A stretch of 7,538 bases of DNA from Pseudomonadota bacterium (lineage in GTDB: Bacteria > Pseudomonadota > Alphaproteobacteria > Paracaedibacterales > CAITNM01), in NCBI GenBank assembly GCA_026400695.1, contig JAPLON010000022.1, positions 1 to 7,538 on the forward strand, written 5' to 3'. Below, in pieces: positions 6,571-7,538 of the stretch (positions within the stretch are counted from its first letter, which is position 1; every line of letters starts with the position of its first letter). Under the pieces are notes generated by a model that did not search any database, had not been told where the DNA came from, and saw only the letters and a list, made by a program, of their open reading frames with translations. The position numbers and the translations under genes are program-made.

Positions 6571-6703
6571 GCATATAACTTCAGAGCATAATGAAAGTTC
6601 TATTGTAACAAGTAGACCGCAAATTATTCGATATCAGCAAGATAAAAAGAAATTAAAAACTATATTATATATATGTTTAACACAAAAAAGGATTAGATTA
6701 TGA
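6551..6703 (+). pseudogene. Shifted-frame continuation of the secreted peptide gene
   Basis: In the +1 frame relative to the 6448 gene there are 50 sense codons (beginning LLELTAEHITSEHNESS and ending LTQKRIRL), with a stop at TGA 6701-6703. That stop overlaps the ATG of the F-box gene as ATGA, a typical coupled-gene junction. A TAG at 6548-6550 in this frame means the reading frame must have changed between 6551 and 6570. Joined, the two parts would make a secreted protein of about 85-90 residues. The switch region has no homopolymer or slippery heptamer, so a mutation (one base gained or two lost) is likelier than programmed frameshifting. An open stretch of this length could also occur by chance. 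Confidence 0.35.
6688..6692 (+). promoter_or_regulatory. Shine-Dalgarno site of the F-box gene
   Basis: AAGGA sits 7 nt before the ATG at 6700. It is the reason for choosing this start and supports active translation of the F-box gene, probably from the transcript begun near 6417. The AT-rich stretch before it contains -10-like sequences but no matching -35. Confidence 0.65.
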
Positions 6704-7538
6704 ATACTTTATTATTGGGCCGTTTGACAGGCAAATGGGCTTTTGCCTTGCTTTTATCTTCTTTTTCATTATCTTCTGCATCCGGGGGCGCAGCCGTAGA
6801 TATGGAAGTAGATATGGAAGAAAGGGCAACAAATTCATTATCTTCTGCATCTGGTGGCGCAGCTGTAGGTATGGAAGTAGATAGGGAAGAAGGAGTGACA
6901 AAAGAATTTGCAATGGTTTCTTCAGCCAAATCAGAAATGTCCCAAGGGGTAAAGGGAGAAGCAAAAGCAGCATCCGCGGGCGCAGCTGTAGGTATGGAAG
7001 TAGATATGGCAGAAGGAGTGACAGAAGAATTTGCAATGGTTTCTAAACCAATAGAACCAATAGAACCAATAGTAGATTATCAATCAGCAGTTCTGAATTA
7101 TGAAGATCTACTTGCTTATATTATTTGTTTTCTGCCTGCAGAGGATAAACTGTTACGTATCACCCAGGTTTGCGTATTATGGAAAGATGTTGCTTCGAGC
7201 AAGCCTGCATGGAGGGATGTAACTATAGGTATAAAGAAAAAGTATGCAAATATAGGGCATTATGATAGTGGGCTTTGCGAGTTTCTTATAAGAAAAGACC
7301 TCCTTGGAGGAGTCCGCAATCTGAAAATTAGTGGCGGAAACGTTTATGGATGTGTCAAGAGATTAGAGGAGGAGTTAAAAGTGAATGAATCTATTACCTC
7401 TCTTAATCTTGGAGGTTACCTCGATGTATATAATAGAATTTACATTGATGTGCATAGTACTTTTCACAGTCTCGTAGCGAGGATATTAAAACTGAATAAA
7501 TCTATTACCTCTCTTGATCTTAGCATGACCCCCCTAAA
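6700..7538 (+). CDS. Secreted F-box and leucine-rich-repeat protein, C-terminus beyond the right edge
   Basis: The frame is open from the ATG at 6700 to the edge: 279 codons plus two bases. Residues 1-27 form a Sec signal peptide (MNTLLLGRLTGKWAFALLLS core, likely cleavage near SSA/SG). Residues 23-115 carry three imperfect acidic repeats built on GAAVxMEVDxxEgvTxEFAMVS, followed by a small IEP repeat at 117-124. Residues 134-175 match a eukaryotic F-box, with DLLAYIICFLPAEDKLLRI, then QVCVLWKDV with Trp161, and PAWRDV with Trp171; the usual leading Leu-Pro is missing. From about 205 come LRR strands of the ribonuclease-inhibitor/NOD type: VRNLKI, ITSLNL and ITSLDL. In eukaryotes such proteins are SCF ubiquitin-ligase adaptors: the F-box binds Skp1 and the LRRs bind the substrate. 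In intracellular bacteria they are known as host-directed effectors. The secretion route past the outer membrane is not shown here. Coding status and domain type are well supported; the effector role is inference. Confidence 0.85.
   Translation, partial: MNTLLLGRLTGKWAFALLLSSFSLSSASGGAAVDMEVDMEERATNSLSSASGGAAVGMEVDREEGVTKEFAMVSSAKSEMSQGVKGEAKAASAGAAVGMEVDMAEGVTEEFAMVSKPIEPIEPIVDYQSAVLNYEDLLAYIICFLPAEDKLLRITQVCVLWKDVASSKPAWRDVTIGIKKKYANIGHYDSGLCEFLIRKDLLGGVRNLKISGGNVYGCVKRLEEELKVNESITSLNLGGYLDVYNRIYIDVHSTFHSLVARILKLNKSITSLDLSMTPL
6766..7044 (+). repeat. Three in-frame acidic repeats in the F-box protein
   Basis: Unit 1 begins at 6766 and unit 2 at 6835 (69-bp period, 23 codons), both starting TCATTATCTTCTGCATC. 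Unit 3 matches from 6970 to 7044 and aligns with 6847-6921 of unit 2 (123-bp offset, 41 codons). All offsets are multiples of three. The first unit begins inside the signal peptide, so duplication copied its C-region (SLSSASGGAAV). High nucleotide similarity suggests recent expansion. Confidence 0.85.
7048..7071 (+). repeat. 9-bp tandem repeat encoding Pro-Ile-Glu
   Basis: CCAATAGAA is repeated about 2.7 times in frame, giving PIEPIEPI. It links the acidic repeat region to the F-box and is a likely flexible spacer. Confidence 0.8.
7375..7521 (+). repeat. LRR-encoding direct repeat
   Basis: Two 36-base copies at 7375-7410 and 7486-7521, differing at only a few positions, encode LKVNESITSLNL and LKLNKSITSLDL. 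The period is 111 bp (37 codons), longer than the 27-29 residues of ordinary RI-type LRRs. The extra residues come from the segment YLDVYNRIYIDVHST between the copies. The array probably continues past the window. Confidence 0.8.

Noticed and set aside
6693..7036. Minus-strand repetitive frames (Leu/Pro-rich and TAAPPDAEDNE-type repeats)
   Set aside because: They are shadows of the acidic repeats of the F-box gene on the plus strand. The plus frame has a signal peptide, Shine-Dalgarno site and domains that the shadows lack.

Overview
The window is AT-rich bacterial DNA with tightly packed genes. It looks like a chromosome segment from a host-associated alphaproteobacterium, probably of the Holosporales/Rickettsiales kind. 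This is inferred from the alphaproteobacterial style of the HolB protein and from a secreted protein that joins a eukaryotic-type F-box to leucine-rich repeats of the ribonuclease-inhibitor/NOD type, a combination typical of bacteria living inside amoebae or other eukaryotes. No rRNA, tRNA, CRISPR array or insertion sequence is visible.

Left part, minus strand (1-3615). Reading in the direction of transcription: alanine dehydrogenase (ald), the non-canonical purine NTP pyrophosphatase rdgB (3 bp after ald), and a membrane-anchored glycosyltransferase-like protein overlapping rdgB by 17 bp. These form a compact operon with a good sigma70-type promoter in front of ald. About 100 bp further on starts an unrecognised exported protein that runs off the left edge (at least 291 residues).

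Middle (3616-6326). A 200-bp divergent intergenic region carries promoters facing both ways. To its right, on the plus strand, lie an exported, divergent TraB/GumN-family protein, then holB (DNA polymerase III delta-prime) and crcB/fluC (fluoride channel), which overlap by 8 bp.

Right part (6327-7538). This is the accessory and most interesting part. A near-consensus promoter (TTGACA-17-TATGCT) drives a 40-codon secreted peptide whose frame closes early. A shifted frame stays open for 50 more codons and stops exactly on the start codon of the next gene (ATGA overlap), suggesting a frameshifted gene. The next gene, cut by the right edge, encodes a Sec signal peptide, three acidic MEVD-type repeats, an F-box and RI-type LRRs: a candidate secreted effector resembling a ubiquitin-ligase adaptor.

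Five of the nine proteins have a Sec signal or N-terminal anchor, so the segment mixes housekeeping genes with exported proteins that may act on a host. The SD-like sites are at crcB, the F-box gene and the glycosyltransferase, all downstream in their transcription units. Genes next to a candidate promoter have weak or no SD.
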